A stretch of DNA of 64,000 nucleotides from Acidobacteriota bacterium (GTDB taxonomy: Bacteria > Acidobacteriota > Vicinamibacteria > Vicinamibacterales > UBA2999): NCBI GenBank assembly GCA_030650395.1, contig JAUSDY010000060.1, positions 1-64,000 on the forward strand, given 5' to 3'. The number at the start of each line of letters is the position of its first letter. Within the stretch, counting starts at the first letter, position 1. The notes below the pieces were generated by a model. It did no database searches. It was given only the letters and a program-made list of their open reading frames with translations, and was not told the DNA's origin. This document shows, piece after piece, positions 1 to 9,913 of this stretch. The translations under genes and the position numbers were made by a program.

Positions 1-1
1 G

Positions 2-529
2 CTGACGTCGACCTTGACCGTGTTCGAGACCTTCACGCCCGGGCGCCCGAAGCCGCCCGGCCTCGAAGTGCTGACGCCGCAGTTGCGCGAGCAGTTCGAG
101 CAGAATTACGCGCGCACGCAGCAGAACAAAGAGTCGATCTACACGACCCTGCTCGCGAAAGGGATGGCGCTCGAGCGCGCGTTCGCGCGCGCGGGCGGGA
201 TGCTGATCGCCGGCACCGATCCGACCGGCGGCGGCGGCGTGATTCCCGGCTACTCGAATCAGCGCCAGGTCGAGCTGCTGGTCGATGCCGGCTTCACACC
301 GCTCGAGGCCATCACTATTTCAACGCTCAACGGTGCAAAGTACTTGAAGCGCGATGCGCGCGTCGGCAGCCTCGCCGTCGGCAAGCAGGCCGACCTCGTC
401 GTGATCGGCGGCAACCCCGCCGCGTCGATCGCGGATATTCGCAAAGTCGAAATGGTGTTCAAGCAAGGGATTGGCTACGACCCGGCCAAGCTGATCGCGT
501 CGGTGACCGGCCGCGTCGGACTCTGGTAG
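2..529 (+). CDS. Amidohydrolase family protein, C-terminal part (5' end outside window)
   Basis: The frame is open from the window edge to a TAG at 527-529, so only about 175 C-terminal residues are seen. The segment reads like the end of an imidazolonepropionase-like amidohydrolase: a GTDP motif that should hold the metal-binding Asp, then the family's typical ending, in which a re-entering strand reads RVGSLAVGKQADLVVIGGNP. The metal-binding HxH and Lys/His residues lie outside the window. The substrate cannot be told; this superfamily covers dipeptidases, prolidases and imidazolonepropionase. Three other exported amidohydrolases lie further along, so it may be one of a paralogous set. A hairpin at 564-601 follows the stop. 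Confidence 0.85.
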   Translation: MTSTLTVFETFTPGRPKPPGLEVLTPQLREQFEQNYARTQQNKESIYTTLLAKGMALERAFARAGGMLIAGTDPTGGGGVIPGYSNQRQVELLVDAGFTPLEAITISTLNGAKYLKRDARVGSLAVGKQADLVVIGGNPAASIADIRKVEMVFKQGIGYDPAKLIASVTGRVGLW

Positions 530-563
530 CCGGAGACCCGCTCCGAATCAGAACACGGGAGTC

Positions 564-601
564 CAGGAGATCAGGAGGATGGTTTTTGTCCTGATCTTCT
601 G
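564..601. repeat. Hairpin of the AGGAGATC repeat family
   Basis: Arms CAGGAGATCAGGA (564-576) and TCCTGATCTTCTG (589-601) pair over 13 positions with one G-T, around a 12-nt loop containing TTTTT. It lies 34 nt after the amidohydrolase stop and could act as a terminator. Related units occur near 14.3, 27.1, 43.1 and 59.4 kb. Confidence 0.7.
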
Positions 602-656
602 ACCTCCTGTTTTGCCAGCTCGATCTTCGGCGGCGACGAACTCGACTTCGATCCAC

Positions 657-753
657 ATGATCCATCACCGCGGCCAGTTGTCGGTCTACCTGCGCTTGCT
701 CGACGTCCCCGTGCCGGGATCCTACGGACCAACGGCCGACGACAAACCCTGAC
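657..753 (+). pseudogene. Remnant of a DinB-family protein (3' end only, frameshifted)
   Basis: Translation from 657 gives MIHHRGQLSVYLRLLDVPVP, which I recognise as the conserved tail of DinB/YfiT-like proteins, including the HxxHxxQ-type helix. At about 716-721 the frame shifts; another frame then gives SYGPTADDKP and a stop at 751-753, as expected for the family's last residues. No start or N-terminal part is seen: upstream lie the hairpin and the amidohydrolase. I infer a gene fragment left by a deletion at the edge of the accessory region. It is too short to be functional. Recognition rests on memory of the family. Confidence 0.5.
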
Positions 754-767
754 CAATGCGGAACAGA

Positions 768-3700
768 CTACCCCAACACCGCTACGAGCTCCGCCACCAC
801 CTGCACCGTGCCCTCATCGTCGGTCGTCAGCTCAATCGGCCGGAACGCGGGATTGGCCGGTTTCAGTGTGACTTTGACATGTCGCCAAGTGCCATCCGAC
901 GAAGCCGATTTCTCACTGGAGTATTTCTTCACGGTATAGCGCTCGCCAGATTCAGGATCGACCTGGTCGCGCAACTGTACGAGTAAGGTACGACCCTGGC
1001 GAGTGCCGACCACAGGCGCGCTGAAGAGACAATAGGCGCCATCAGGAATATCGGGCTCCATCGACTTCCCGACCACCTGTGCGACGAACATTCCTGACTT
1101 CAGGCGCCGTCCGTCGAGCTCGACCCACTCCACATCCCCCTCATCAACCCGCTGCGGATCACCAAACGCTCCAGCAGCGACCTTTAACGTCACCAACGGT
1201 ACGCAGGTCACATAGCGCTGATCCGGATTCGGCTGCAATTTGCGCAGCACGAATCGAGCGGCTGATTCAACGGCATCTCCAACCCGCTCAAACCAAGACG
1301 TATCGGCCTTCAGTGAATCTCGCAATTGGGTAACACCAAGGTACCCAGCCAGCCTTCTGAAGTGCTTCGACATCGCACCGGCATCGTGAAGCTCACTGGC
1401 GGCGATTTCGATCACCTCGTAACCGTTATTGCGCAGCCAGTCACGGATCCGGCGATCCTGCGCGGCCGTGGCAGGATTCCCGTGCAGATGGCGGCTCAAA
1501 CCGTCCAGGTAAATGCAAATCCCTTCATCGCCAGCGTGATGTGATGCACGGTAGATGACATCAGGCGTGGTGGTGCCGATGGCACGATCGAGGCGCAGTT
1601 GTTCGCCGCGGACTCCTTCTTCAAAACCCGCTGCGCGCAGCAGATAGCGCAACCTGCGCTCGCCCTCGTTGACGGGATACTCGCCCTCACCCGGCTCTCG
1701 CGACGGTTGCTTGCCCGGAATCTCGTGCGAGACCACGAGCCTCAACCCCCATGCCTTCAGCCGCTCTTCAGCGAGCTTCCGGTCAAGGAACTTGTGGTAG
1801 TAGCCGTTCCTGAATGTCTGCAAGCAGTCGATACAAGACGACTCACAGACCGCGGGGCACTGCGAGACAACGTCCAAGGCGATCGCAGCGATCTCTTCGA
1901 ATCGCGCGCAGATCTGCTCGAGCAGACCCGAGCCGCCAGGCATCGGATCCCAAAGGAGCGCGTCCACCTCATCGCGGTCGACGTGCCCGATTACGAGAAT
2001 CTGCAGATCCTCCCGGTGCATGTCCAGCACTCGGGTGGCAGCGATGCGCAGTGCCTCCAGCAAGCTGTACGCCGTTTGGGAGTTCACGCATGCAGGCAGC
2101 GAGAGCGCATCCGCAACCACATCCGCGTGGAAGCCAACAGTGGTCACGTCGCGAGCACACCGTTCCTTGTGAGATTGCTGAAAGCGCTCCCACGCGATGT
2201 CAGACGACAGCGGCGACAGGCTGTCACCACACACAGTACAAATCAAATACCCGAAGACCTTATCCTTGCCGTTGATCGCCGCCGTGGCGCCGACGTTGAC
2301 GAGCCGCAGCCGCACACCGCGTCGAAGGTGCAGCGCTTGTTCGCCCCACTGGTATGCGCGCCCGCCGTTGTGTTGATCTCGCTCGTAGCCGTAGACCGCG
2401 ACGCCCAGTTGGAACCGCAAGTCCTCGTCATCCGAGATGTGGGATTGATGCGCCAGGTCGACGTCACACACCGCGATGGTCGCGAGCGCGGTCGAGCCAA
2501 ATGCCGACACCGGCGCACCGGCCGTCGTGGGCTTGACCGCCTGCCGTTCGACCGACACCTCGAACACCGGCATCTCGATGCGCTGCTCGTCGACATCACG
2601 ATGGAACCGGCGCGCCACGAACTTGTTGCCGTTGGCATAGATCAGATTGCCCGGCACATATTCCCGCAGCGCCACACTCGGCGAACGCGGCAGCACGAAC
2701 TCTTTCGCGCCGCTCCTCCAGAACGGAATCTCCGCCGTGCCGAGCACGGCGCCCACTTCCAGACCATAGCCCGGGAGAAACCCTTCGGCAGCCAGCACGC
2801 CAAATGTATAGACGTCGTCGTACCCTTCGGCGTCTCGACGCGCACGTCTGTCGGTGCCCTTCAGGCGCTTCACGACGGCATCGCAGCGCTTGAAGAGCGC
2901 GTCTTCGTCTGGATCGAGCGCGCCCTTCTGCTCTCGGGTGACGTTCAGACGCCGCAGTTGATCCATTGCCCAGACGAGCCGGCGACGAAGCCGCGCGACC
3001 ACCTCGTCGAGGCCATCCACCATTTCTGCGATATGAGTACGCAGACGCTCGGCGGTCGCGACTTCAGCATCTTCAACAGGCCAGCCCTGACGAAATGCCC
3101 CCTCGACGTAGCGCACGAGATCGTCGATGTTCTGTTCGATCAGGTGTCGCAGCGGCGTCAAGGCGAACGGCGTCGTTCTCACCACGCCGGCGTCGAACAG
3201 GTACGCCGTCACGCGCTCGGGCAGACAGGCTCGCAGCGTGTCTTCCACACCTTGTCGGTCCGCCTGACTCCGACCGGCCTCACGCCCGTACTGATGCAAC
3301 CTCGTGATCACGCTGGCGTGCACGTGCTTCGCCACCATGAGACCGTTGCGCAGGTTGAAGGCGGGTGGATCGACCCTGCCGGCCAGTAGCTTGATCGGAT
3401 CGGTAAAGTACGCCCGGTCGTGAGAGACGGGCCGGCAGTACGTCAGGTCAACGGCCATGCGATGGCGGCGGCCGGCACGACCCGCGCGCTGCCAGTAATT
3501 GGCTGGGAGCGGCGGCACGTTGCGCATCAGCACCGTGTCGAGTTGTCCGATGTCGACGCCCAGTTCCAGCGTCGGTGTGCAGACGAACGTGTTGATCGCC
3601 TCTGAGTCGCCTTTGAAGAGATTCTCCAGTCGCTCTCGCTCGTCGTGCGGTACCATCGCGGTGTGCTCTTCGGGCCTCAGCATCGAGTAGCCTTGGTCCA

Positions 3701-6434
3701 ACAGGCCCTCGAGAAACGACTCCACGTCGTTCGCTGGAACGCCCCATTTCTTCGCCACCTGGCGCAGCGTGGTGTCTCCGCGCTCGCTGATCCACTGGAG
3801 GACGTGCTGCGCCTTCTCCGTGCTCCCGCGACGAAGCTTCGTCCCGACGGGCGCGCCCATCTGCGGCAGGTAGCCCTGTTGCAGTTCGAGGTCGCCGTCC
3901 ATCCACCACTGCGAAAAGATGCCACGCTCGGGATCCCGCAGCACACGGCGCCGCCGCAGGTAGTCGAGCACGGCAGCCACGCCGTCTCGAAGGTCCCCTG
4001 GCGAAATGGCGAGCGCCTGTGCCTGGCGTTGGATCCACCGCAGGCCCACATCGAGTCCCTCGTACTCCACGGTCATCCGGCCCCACGGTTCGAGGCCGAT
4101 GGGCTGACGCGCAGACATCACCACTTCGCGCAGCACCTGGATGCGCAGGAACTTCAGCCGCTCCTGCTGATGGCGTCCGCCGGTGCCTTCGCGGCGGACC
4201 ACCAGCCACACTTCGGGCACCAGCGCTCGCGAGAGAACCTCATCACGCTCGAGCAGGTCGTCAAGGAAGTGGGTCAGGTCGCCGATCGACTGAGGACCGC
4301 TCTTCAGTCCGTCGGCCATCAACGCACGCAGGCGGAACCGCCGTGCGTGGTCTTTCATCCAGCCGGCCTGGAACGCGGCGTCCTGGCGGTTGTCGCAGAA
4401 CACCAGCAGGCGCGGGCGCTCGGAGTGCTGCACCATGTCTTGCGCCAGTACGTGTACATCTGCCACGTTGGTCGCCCGCACCGGACGAGCGGGTTCGCGA
4501 TAGAGGCTGCCCCACTTCCGGCCGTTCGCTCCGCACGACAGGCAACTGGTCAGCCAACCCGGATTCTCATCCTTCGATCGGATGGCAAACAGTTTGATCG
4601 GCTTTCCCGACTGCCCGCAGTGCAAACACCTCGACACGTCCGACGGATGCACGGCTCCGCACAGGCGGCACAAGAACACCGCGGCCGTTCGCTCGCTCGC
4701 CTCGAGATCGTCATCGTCTCCTGCCCCTTCGTCTCCGCTGATGAGCCGATCGACGAGTACCACCCGCTTGCCACCCTGCGCCTGCTCGAGCGGTTCCCAG
4801 CAGGAATCGTTGCCCGTGGCATCACCGCCCTCAGGCGCGCGGCCTGTGAACGTGAAGTCCTTCAGGAATGTCACGAAGTAGTGCTGTCCGCACGTTGTGC
4901 ACGTCGTGATCGGCAGGTGCGCGTGCCTGGTCTCTGACCCGGCCGCCGCGACCTCGTCTTCGCTCGCGAGCCACAGATGCGGATCCGACTCACTCTCGGG
5001 GAAGCTGACGACCGCGCCGCTGATGCCACGCACGAATCCGTGTACGACGGGCCGCAGGAGCGGCCGATTCTCGCGTCGCGCCGCGGCTCCGAGCGTGAGC
5101 CAACTGAGAATCTCCGCTTCGCTGACCCGGCGGCGGACCTTCTCGGCCAGATGGTCAGAGAGTGACCGCAACTCGACGGGCCGGTTGAGCAGTTCCGTCA
5201 ACTGGCATGCCAGTTCGTTCGTGGACATCGCGGAGTACAGCGCTTCCTGCCACTCTCCACCAGGTAGCGGGACGCCACTCAGCTTCGCGAAGACCTCACG
5301 AACCTTGGCGCCGGTCTCGTCCTCGACGGCAGCGACGCACTCGGCCAACAACCCGCCTGGGTCAAGAACAGGCGGAGCCGGCACCGTTCGATCGGCCGCC
5401 CACACGTCTCGCTCGTATGCTTCGCCGACGGTCACGACATCCGGCTTGGCGACGCCGAAGAACCGCGACGCGAACTCGCGCGCGGCGTCAGGGTTCTCGC
5501 GATCGACAATGGTTGCGGAGGTCGCGACGCAAACGGTGTCTTGCACATCCCGTCCGCAGAACGCGCGCAAACGCCGGATCAAACATGCGGTCTCAGCGCC
5601 CTGCGCGCCAGTAAACGTGTGGGCCTCGTCGAATACGAGGAAGTCGAGACGCGCGTCGCCGAACAACTCGACATCGCGTTGCCGCGTCAGCAGCAGCTCC
5701 AGCTGTTTGACGTTGGTCAGCAGAATCCGCGGCTGCTTGCCAGCCGTTCGCATCACCTCGCGTGAGCAGATTTCTTCTGGGGGAAAAACGGTCTCGCCGC
5801 GCCGTTCGGCGCGCACGCGCGCGAGTGTGGCCTCGTAATCCGCGCGCGACGATCCGGCCGGAAGACGGTGACCGGCCACGTCCGCTTCCTTGTTAGGCGT
5901 CTTGCCCACGTACATGCCGAACGAGATCCCCGTGCCGGCAAGCAGGGAGCGCAGACGCCCCAACTGGTCTTCCGCTAGCGCGTTCATTGGATACACGATG
6001 ACGGCCGAGATGCCTGGCGCGGCGCTCTGGTCGCGGAGCTCAAGGCACTTGCTGACGATCGGATACAGGAAGCACTCTGTCTTGCCCGACCCTGTACCCG
6101 TCGACACCAGCGTAGTCTTGCCATCGCGGATAGCTCTGATGGCGTCTTCCTGGTGGCCGTAGACGTGAGTTATTTCGTCGGGAATCCGCTGACGCATGTG
6201 CGGATGGAACACGCCTTCGCGAACGAGCTCAACCACGGCTGCGCCCTGTCTGAACGGACGCGACAAGCTGACGTACGGCCCTTTCAAGAGCGGCGACTGG
6301 CGCGTCTCGTCGAGCGACAGCAACCGTCGCATCTGCGCGTGCAACCGTTCATCCGCGAACGGATAGGCCGTCAGTTGGTATCGAAGAAAACTGCGGACGA
6401 CCTTCTCGGTGAAGACGACTGGGTTCAAGGCCAT
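768..6434 (-). CDS. DUF1998-type DEAD/DEAH helicase fused to nuclease-like and S24 (LexA-type) domains
   Basis: The protein has 1,888 residues. Visible parts: Walker [10 protein letters not shown] (112-120), DEAH (269-272) and SAT (306-308); Cys pairs at about 515, 590-605 and 630, which look like zinc knuckles; the second RecA lobe with LELGVDIG and QRAGRAGR (about 945-990); a Cys cluster [13 protein letters not shown] (from 1526) typical of DUF1998/MZB. After this, residues 1590-1680 resemble a Vsr/DUF559-like nuclease fold (TTPD about 1625, YLDG about 1645, then Gln/Asp and GYEVIEI). Residues 1741-1888 look like an S24 peptidase domain with [12 protein letters not shown] (Ser1791) and YTVKKY (Lys1836/1837). 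DUF1998 helicases of this size occur in antiphage systems such as Druantia (DruE) and DISARM, so a defence role is inferred. It lies 58 nt downstream of the DUF3800 remnant on the same strand. No methylase or other partner is present. Confidence 0.85.
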   Translation of the reverse strand: MALNPVVFTEKVVRSFLRYQLTAYPFADERLHAQMRRLLSLDETRQSPLLKGPYVSLSRPFRQGAAVVELVREGVFHPHMRQRIPDEITHVYGHQEDAIRAIRDGKTTLVSTGTGSGKTECFLYPIVSKCLELRDQSAAPGISAVIVYPMNALAEDQLGRLRSLLAGTGISFGMYVGKTPNKEADVAGHRLPAGSSRADYEATLARVRAERRGETVFPPEEICSREVMRTAGKQPRILLTNVKQLELLLTRQRDVELFGDARLDFLVFDEAHTFTGAQGAETACLIRRLRAFCGRDVQDTVCVATSATIVDRENPDAAREFASRFFGVAKPDVVTVGEAYERDVWAADRTVPAPPVLDPGGLLAECVAAVEDETGAKVREVFAKLSGVPLPGGEWQEALYSAMSTNELACQLTELLNRPVELRSLSDHLAEKVRRRVSEAEILSWLTLGAAARRENRPLLRPVVHGFVRGISGAVVSFPESESDPHLWLASEDEVAAAGSETRHAHLPITTCTTCGQHYFVTFLKDFTFTGRAPEGGDATGNDSCWEPLEQAQGGKRVVLVDRLISGDEGAGDDDDLEASERTAAVFLCRLCGAVHPSDVSRCLHCGQSGKPIKLFAIRSKDENPGWLTSCLSCGANGRKWGSLYREPARPVRATNVADVHVLAQDMVQHSERPRLLVFCDNRQDAAFQAGWMKDHARRFRLRALMADGLKSGPQSIGDLTHFLDDLLERDEVLSRALVPEVWLVVRREGTGGRHQQERLKFLRIQVLREVVMSARQPIGLEPWGRMTVEYEGLDVGLRWIQRQAQALAISPGDLRDGVAAVLDYLRRRRVLRDPERGIFSQWWMDGDLELQQGYLPQMGAPVGTKLRRGSTEKAQHVLQWISERGDTTLRQVAKKWGVPANDVESFLEGLLDQGYSMLRPEEHTAMVPHDERERLENLFKGDSEAINTFVCTPTLELGVDIGQLDTVLMRNVPPLPANYWQRAGRAGRRHRMAVDLTYCRPVSHDRAYFTDPIKLLAGRVDPPAFNLRNGLMVAKHVHASVITRLHQYGREAGRSQADRQGVEDTLRACLPERVTAYLFDAGVVRTTPFALTPLRHLIEQNIDDLVRYVEGAFRQGWPVEDAEVATAERLRTHIAEMVDGLDEVVARLRRRLVWAMDQLRRLNVTREQKGALDPDEDALFKRCDAVVKRLKGTDRRARRDAEGYDDVYTFGVLAAEGFLPGYGLEVGAVLGTAEIPFWRSGAKEFVLPRSPSVALREYVPGNLIYANGNKFVARRFHRDVDEQRIEMPVFEVSVERQAVKPTTAGAPVSAFGSTALATIAVCDVDLAHQSHISDDEDLRFQLGVAVYGYERDQHNGGRAYQWGEQALHLRRGVRLRLVNVGATAAINGKDKVFGYLICTVCGDSLSPLSSDIAWERFQQSHKERCARDVTTVGFHADVVADALSLPACVNSQTAYSLLEALRIAATRVLDMHREDLQILVIGHVDRDEVDALLWDPMPGGSGLLEQICARFEEIAAIALDVVSQCPAVCESSCIDCLQTFRNGYYHKFLDRKLAEERLKAWGLRLVVSHEIPGKQPSREPGEGEYPVNEGERRLRYLLRAAGFEEGVRGEQLRLDRAIGTTTPDVIYRASHHAGDEGICIYLDGLSRHLHGNPATAAQDRRIRDWLRNNGYEVIEIAASELHDAGAMSKHFRRLAGYLGVTQLRDSLKADTSWFERVGDAVESAARFVLRKLQPNPDQRYVTCVPLVTLKVAAGAFGDPQRVDEGDVEWVELDGRRLKSGMFVAQVVGKSMEPDIPDGAYCLFSAPVVGTRQGRTLLVQLRDQVDPESGERYTVKKYSSEKSASSDGTWRHVKVTLKPANPAFRPIELTTDDEGTVQVVAELVAVLG

Positions 6435-6492
6435 AGGGTCTCAGGGCTTGTGCAGATGCTCTCGCACGTTGGCCACTCGCCACAACAGAGCG

Positions 6493-6951
6493 TTAAGCCA
6501 CCCAAGGCCCCCACTGCCATGGCGTTCTTCGGCTGAAACATGCCGGGCAGTTGCAGGCTGCCCCTCGGTGATCCGAGACGTGGACCAGACCGTGAAGAAT
6601 TCCGTCAGCTTGGTCAAACTTCTTGATCACGCTTCTGGCCAGCGATGCGTCATTCTTTTCATATAGCAGGAACAATGCATGGGCCACGTAATCGATGATG
6701 CTTGCGAGGTCGTCCAATACGTGGTCCCTTACAGTCTTTTCCTGACCCCGCCAAAAGCCCTTTCCGCTACGGATATGCTGGGCATGGAAATCGACAGGTG
6801 GACTACCAGGGAAATGCTTTAACTGAACTCCATCGGCCTCTGTTGACAAGAAGTGCGTATTCTTCTCGAAGGCGGACAGGCCTGCCAAGATGAAGTGCTT
6901 GTCGGCGGGGTCGTCTGGATTGCCCGACTCATCAAGATACAGTAGGTGCAT
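6493..6951 (-). pseudogene. DUF3800 protein with an internal in-frame deletion
   Basis: The 152-residue ORF starts with the DUF3800 signature MHLLYLDESGN and continues through HFILAGLSAFE and FHAQHI to about residue 82. It then jumps to what I recognise as the family C-terminus (YVAHALFLLYEKND, FDQADGILHGLVHV, CxCPAC). DUF3800 proteins normally have 200-250 residues with a central part between these blocks, so roughly 80-100 residues seem to be missing, with the frame kept. DUF3800 has an RNase H-like fold and often sits in defence or mobile regions. The missing middle should hold further acidic residues, so activity is doubtful. A good promoter lies upstream, so it may still be transcribed together with the helicase. 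Confidence 0.7.
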
Positions 6952-7038
6952 GATCTCGTCCGGCGGGCAAAAAAAGGGCGGCTGACCGGCATGAAGCCGA
7001 CGGACTTCAAAAAAGGAAGCCCTATCAGTCGCAAGGCA

Positions 7039-7068
7039 ATACTAGGCGTCACTCCAAAGTCTTGTCAA
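7039..7068 (-). promoter_or_regulatory. Sigma70-like promoter for the DUF3800-helicase unit
   Basis: On the minus strand TTGACA (7063-7068) is followed after 18 nt by TAGTAT (7039-7044). The expected start is about 80 nt before the DUF3800 ATG at 6951. The AT-rich surroundings differ from most intergenic DNA in this window. Confidence 0.65.
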
Positions 7069-7138
7069 CTCAACAATTTGCGCTCGATTTTCGCCCTATT
7101 TTCTCTCGAGAGGGCTCTGCTCAGGGCCAAGAGTTCGA

Positions 7139-7474
7139 CTACGCCGCGACCACCACAGACATCGCGCCGTGCTTCTTACGGGTCGGCGTGATCACGACTT
7201 CGACGTTGTGACCGAGCGCTGTCAGGAACTCCATCAGGCGTTCCACGGAGTAGCTCCCGGAACTCCCGCGCATCAGACGAGACACATTGGGCTGCCTGAT
7301 ACCGAGCACTGTGCCGGCCTGTGCCTGGGTCAGTTTGCGTTGTGTGATGATGCGGTAGATCTGAAGCATGAGGGTCGCCTTGAAGCGCTCAAGCTCCGGA
7401 TCTGGAAAGCCGAGGTCAGCGAACACGTTCCCGCTGCCCCGCTCAATCTTGATGCCGGTCGTCTTTCTCGCCAT
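7139..7474 (-). CDS. XRE-family (HigA-like) DNA-binding protein
   Basis: About 111 residues from ATG 7474, chosen because a purine-rich GGAGAGG site precedes it and because MARKTT fits family N-termini; a longer frame to 7540 has no such support. The helix-turn-helix is visible as KLTQAQAGTVLGIRQPNVSRL, preceded by the linker NVFADLGFPDPE typical of antitoxins paired with RelE/HigB toxins. No toxin gene is seen next to it: the 148 nt up to the divergent gene at 7624 encode nothing recognisable. It may be an orphan antitoxin or a local regulator of the helicase unit. It lies 187 nt upstream of DUF3800 on the same strand. Confidence 0.8.
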   Translation of the reverse strand: MARKTTGIKIERGSGNVFADLGFPDPELERFKATLMLQIYRIITQRKLTQAQAGTVLGIRQPNVSRLMRGSSGSYSVERLMEFLTALGHNVEVVITPTRKKHGAMSVVVAA

Positions 7475-7623
7475 GGGCCTTCCGCCTCTCCTTGTGGTGC
7501 TGCTCCGCCGCGGCCAACCGGGTACTCTTCGCCGCAGCATCCATATATTGTCATGTCGGTCGAGCGGCAGTACCCGCGGCTGGGCGCTGAACGTGCGCCG
7601 GCAGACGATGGTAAAGTTGGGTC

Positions 7624-8334
7624 GTGAATCAGGACTTCGAACCGTTGGACGTGCCGATGTACTCGCCGGCCATGGCTTCCCGCCTGGTCGGCTTAGAGCC
7701 CAGCCGGGTCAGGCGCTGGCTTCAGGGATACGAGTACACCTACGCGCCGAAGACGAGCGCTGCAAAGGGCCGACGCCGGCAGTCTCCTCTTGTGCGCAGA
7801 CGCGGCGCTCTCGGGTCGCAGTATGCCTCCTTCGTGGATCTGATCGATCTGCTCTTCGTCAAGAAGTTCGTCGAGCACGGAATCTCCGTCCAGAGATTGC
7901 GCAAGGCCCTCGAAGAAGCCGTGGACCTGACCGGGGAGCACCATTTCGCCCAGCGGCGGTTCTGGACTGATGGCAGGAAGATTTTTCTCCAGATCAAGAA
8001 CCAGCCCGCTGAGGCGTTGCTCGAGCTCCTGTCCGGTGGCCAGTGGGTGATCGCGCCGATAATCAAACAGGTTGCGCATCAGATCGAGTTCGATGCCATC
8101 ACGGGCGTGTCAACGCGGTGGTTCCCGCTCGGGAAGGACAAGTCCGTGGTCGTGGACCCGAGGGTGGCGTTCGGCGCGCCCACGATCGAGGGACGGGGAG
8201 TCCAGACCGCCAACGTCTTCGATCTCTACGAGGGCGAAGGACGCAACATCCGGCGCGTCTCGGCCTGGCTCGATCTTCCACCGGCGGTGGTTCAACACGC
8301 CGTCGAGTTCGAGCGGGCCCTCGCCGCAGCATGA
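7624..8334 (+). CDS. DUF433 antitoxin-type protein with N-terminal helix-turn-helix
   Basis: 236 residues from GTG 7624; TAAAGT at 7613-7618 ends 5 nt upstream, suggesting a leaderless transcript. The N-terminus (YSPAMASRLVGLEPSRVRRW) looks like a MerR-type helix-turn-helix. The C-terminal 60 residues (VVVDPRVAFGAPTIEGRGV, NIRRVSAWLDLPPAVVQHAV) match the DUF433 pattern. DUF433 proteins are often paired with a DUF5615 PIN-like toxin, and exactly such a gene follows with an ATGA overlap (8331-8334). Expected role: DNA-binding antitoxin that blocks the toxin and represses the operon. The protein is longer than a minimal DUF433 antitoxin because of the added DNA-binding half. Confidence 0.8.
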   Translation: MNQDFEPLDVPMYSPAMASRLVGLEPSRVRRWLQGYEYTYAPKTSAAKGRRRQSPLVRRRGALGSQYASFVDLIDLLFVKKFVEHGISVQRLRKALEEAVDLTGEHHFAQRRFWTDGRKIFLQIKNQPAEALLELLSGGQWVIAPIIKQVAHQIEFDAITGVSTRWFPLGKDKSVVVDPRVAFGAPTIEGRGVQTANVFDLYEGEGRNIRRVSAWLDLPPAVVQHAVEFERALAAA

Positions 8335-8711
8335 GATTCTTCGTCGACAACAATCTGAGCCCGAAGCTGGCCCACGGGATGGCGGCCTTCGGAGAAGACG
8401 TGACGCATCTGCAGGATCATTACCCGGCGGACGCGAAGGACACCGACTGGTTGCCGCGAATCGGTCGAGACGAATGGATTTTGTTGACCCGCGACGATCG
8501 CGTCCGGTTCAAACCTGCCGAGCTCGGCGCCATCAAGCAACATCGAGTCGGTGCGTTCTATCTCGGCGGAAAGGAGCGTTCCCGCTGGGAACTGATCCAG
8601 CAGGTGGTCAGAAACTGGCCGCGTATGAATGAGCTGGCGGAGAAGACTGCCAGGCCCTTTGCCTTCCGCGTGCCTCCGCAAGGCGCTGCGATTGATCGAC
8701 TGACGCTTTGA
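8331..8711 (+). CDS. DUF5615 PIN-like toxin
   Basis: 126 residues from ATG 8331, overlapping the DUF433 gene by 4 nt, which indicates translational coupling. The N-terminus MRFFVDNNLSPKLAHGM is the typical PIN-like opening with its acidic residue. Further acidic positions follow (DVTHLQDHYPADAKDTDWL), then WILLTRDDRVRF, the conserved second half of the nuclease core. PIN-like VapC-type toxins cleave RNA; this is family knowledge and was not tested here. It completes a two-gene toxin-antitoxin operon inside the defence-like region. Confidence 0.8.
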   Translation: MRFFVDNNLSPKLAHGMAAFGEDVTHLQDHYPADAKDTDWLPRIGRDEWILLTRDDRVRFKPAELGAIKQHRVGAFYLGGKERSRWELIQQVVRNWPRMNELAEKTARPFAFRVPPQGAAIDRLTL

Positions 8712-8933
8712 GATTCGTCTGAACCGTCACGCTGCCCAAGGACATCGGGGCCCCTCAGTCAGTGAATCGGCCCAAGATCGGCAGGGAGGTCTTGGTTGCC
8801 GTCGGTTGTGATTTGCCGATAACTGCCTGGCCAGCGCAGGAATCCTTGCGGAGTCGGGCTCCCACCTAAACGGTCATGGAAGTTCTGAAGCCGCCTACCC
8901 TCTTGCGAGGGTGAATTTCCAGGGAACATTCTC

Positions 8934-8961
8934 AGAATAGATCGCTGAAACATTCTGTCAA
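8934..8961 (-). promoter_or_regulatory. Promoter-like TTGACA-16-TATTCT in the 275-nt gap
   Basis: On the minus strand TTGACA (8956-8961), a 16-nt spacer and TATTCT (8934-8939) point towards the toxin-antitoxin operon. The only candidate product is a 57-codon ORF (8929 to 8759) of unknown type. The 8712-8986 stretch holds no recognised gene otherwise. It may be a relic promoter of a deleted gene or make antisense RNA. Confidence 0.4.
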
Positions 8962-8986
8962 GTCCGTCCGGAAGGCCCGTTCTTGC

Positions 8987-9913
8987 TTATCCCCAGACGT
9001 TGACGGTTTCGGCTTGGTAGAAATCGACATCGAGTGACGTCTTCTTCTTGCGTTCAAGTGCAAGGCTATTGGCCCGGGTGATGATGCGCTGGTTGTCTTC
9101 CGAATTGTCGTCGCCGTAGATGGAGACGAAGAGCTGCTTGACGTTGCTCTTGGGTATCAATCGGATGATGTGCTCGTCATTCGGGTCGAGCGAGTGGCCG
9201 TAGATGAAGAGCGTGCCGCCGATCGACACGAAGCTCCGTGACGCCTTGGACAGAAAATCGCTATGCTGGATGCGTGCCAATTTCTGGTCGCTCGCGCCTT
9301 CGGAAACGAACAGCGGGTAGAGGTCCCGCTGAAGGGCGTCGCGGATCTGAGCGATGAGACGGATGCCGGTGTTCGACCACGTGTACTTCTGGATCTCGGT
9401 AGCGCCATCGAAGATGTGCAGCGCGCCATGCAGGTAATGGACGTTCTGCTGCTTGATATTCTCCGGCTCCCACGTGACGTAGTCCTGGGGCGCCTCGCCC
9501 GCCTGGCGGAAGCCATCGTCGCACCTGATCTCCGGCGGCACCTCCATCCGCATGAGCGTCCAGTAGAGCAGGAGGTCGTAGTTGACCGTGTACATGTTCT
9601 CGAACCTCCCGAGAAACTGACGGCAGGCGGCATATTGCGCGGCCGTGACCTCGTCCGGGTGTTCTGGGTGGCTACTGGCAATGGCTCGAACCAGGACTTC
9701 CTTCAGACTGTTCGCGTCGGCGTGAAGTTGGTTCGCGAGATCGACGTGTCCGTCACCATAGATCCGAACGATCTCGGCCGTATCTCGTAGCGCGCGCATG
9801 ACCTCTTCAAAGTCAGTGGTATGAAGCGCCTCGAAGGATCGCCGCGCCTCGTCAGAAATGCCGGTGAAGTCCGCCTGCCGCAGGAGCGCGCGGTAGTCGA
9901 AGATGTCGTTGTT
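8987..9913 (-). pseudogene. DUF4917 (SIR2-like) protein lacking its N-terminus
   Basis: The frame gives the body of a DUF4917 protein: FDYRALLRQADF, FEALHTTDFEEVMRAL, YTVNYDLLLYW, YLHGALHIF, and near the end FIYGHSLDPNDEHI. These match the SIR2-like blocks of the family (TNYD-type, LHG, and GHSL-D). The glycine-rich first strand and loop that should start the fold are missing; the frame instead runs into the remnant of an unrelated gene at about 9913-9930. Known SIR2-like NAD-degrading proteins serve in abortive infection, which fits the neighbourhood. Without a start and the nucleotide-binding loop it is probably inactive. Confidence 0.7.

Noticed and set aside
1599-3389. Long plus-strand open frames opposite the helicase gene (also 3645-4937 and 4897-5838)
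   Set aside because: They are antisense shadows: the minus strand has continuous helicase motifs there, while these frames give Arg/His-rich, motif-free proteins as expected in GC-rich DNA.
7475-7623. RelE/HigB toxin partner for the XRE antitoxin
   Set aside because: The gap is only 148 nt, and no frame gives a toxin-like sequence; the longer N-terminal frame of the XRE gene is not toxin-like.
8759-8929. Small 57-codon minus-strand gene
   Set aside because: A promoter-like site precedes it, but there is no ribosome site and no recognisable family; kept only as a possibility under the promoter.
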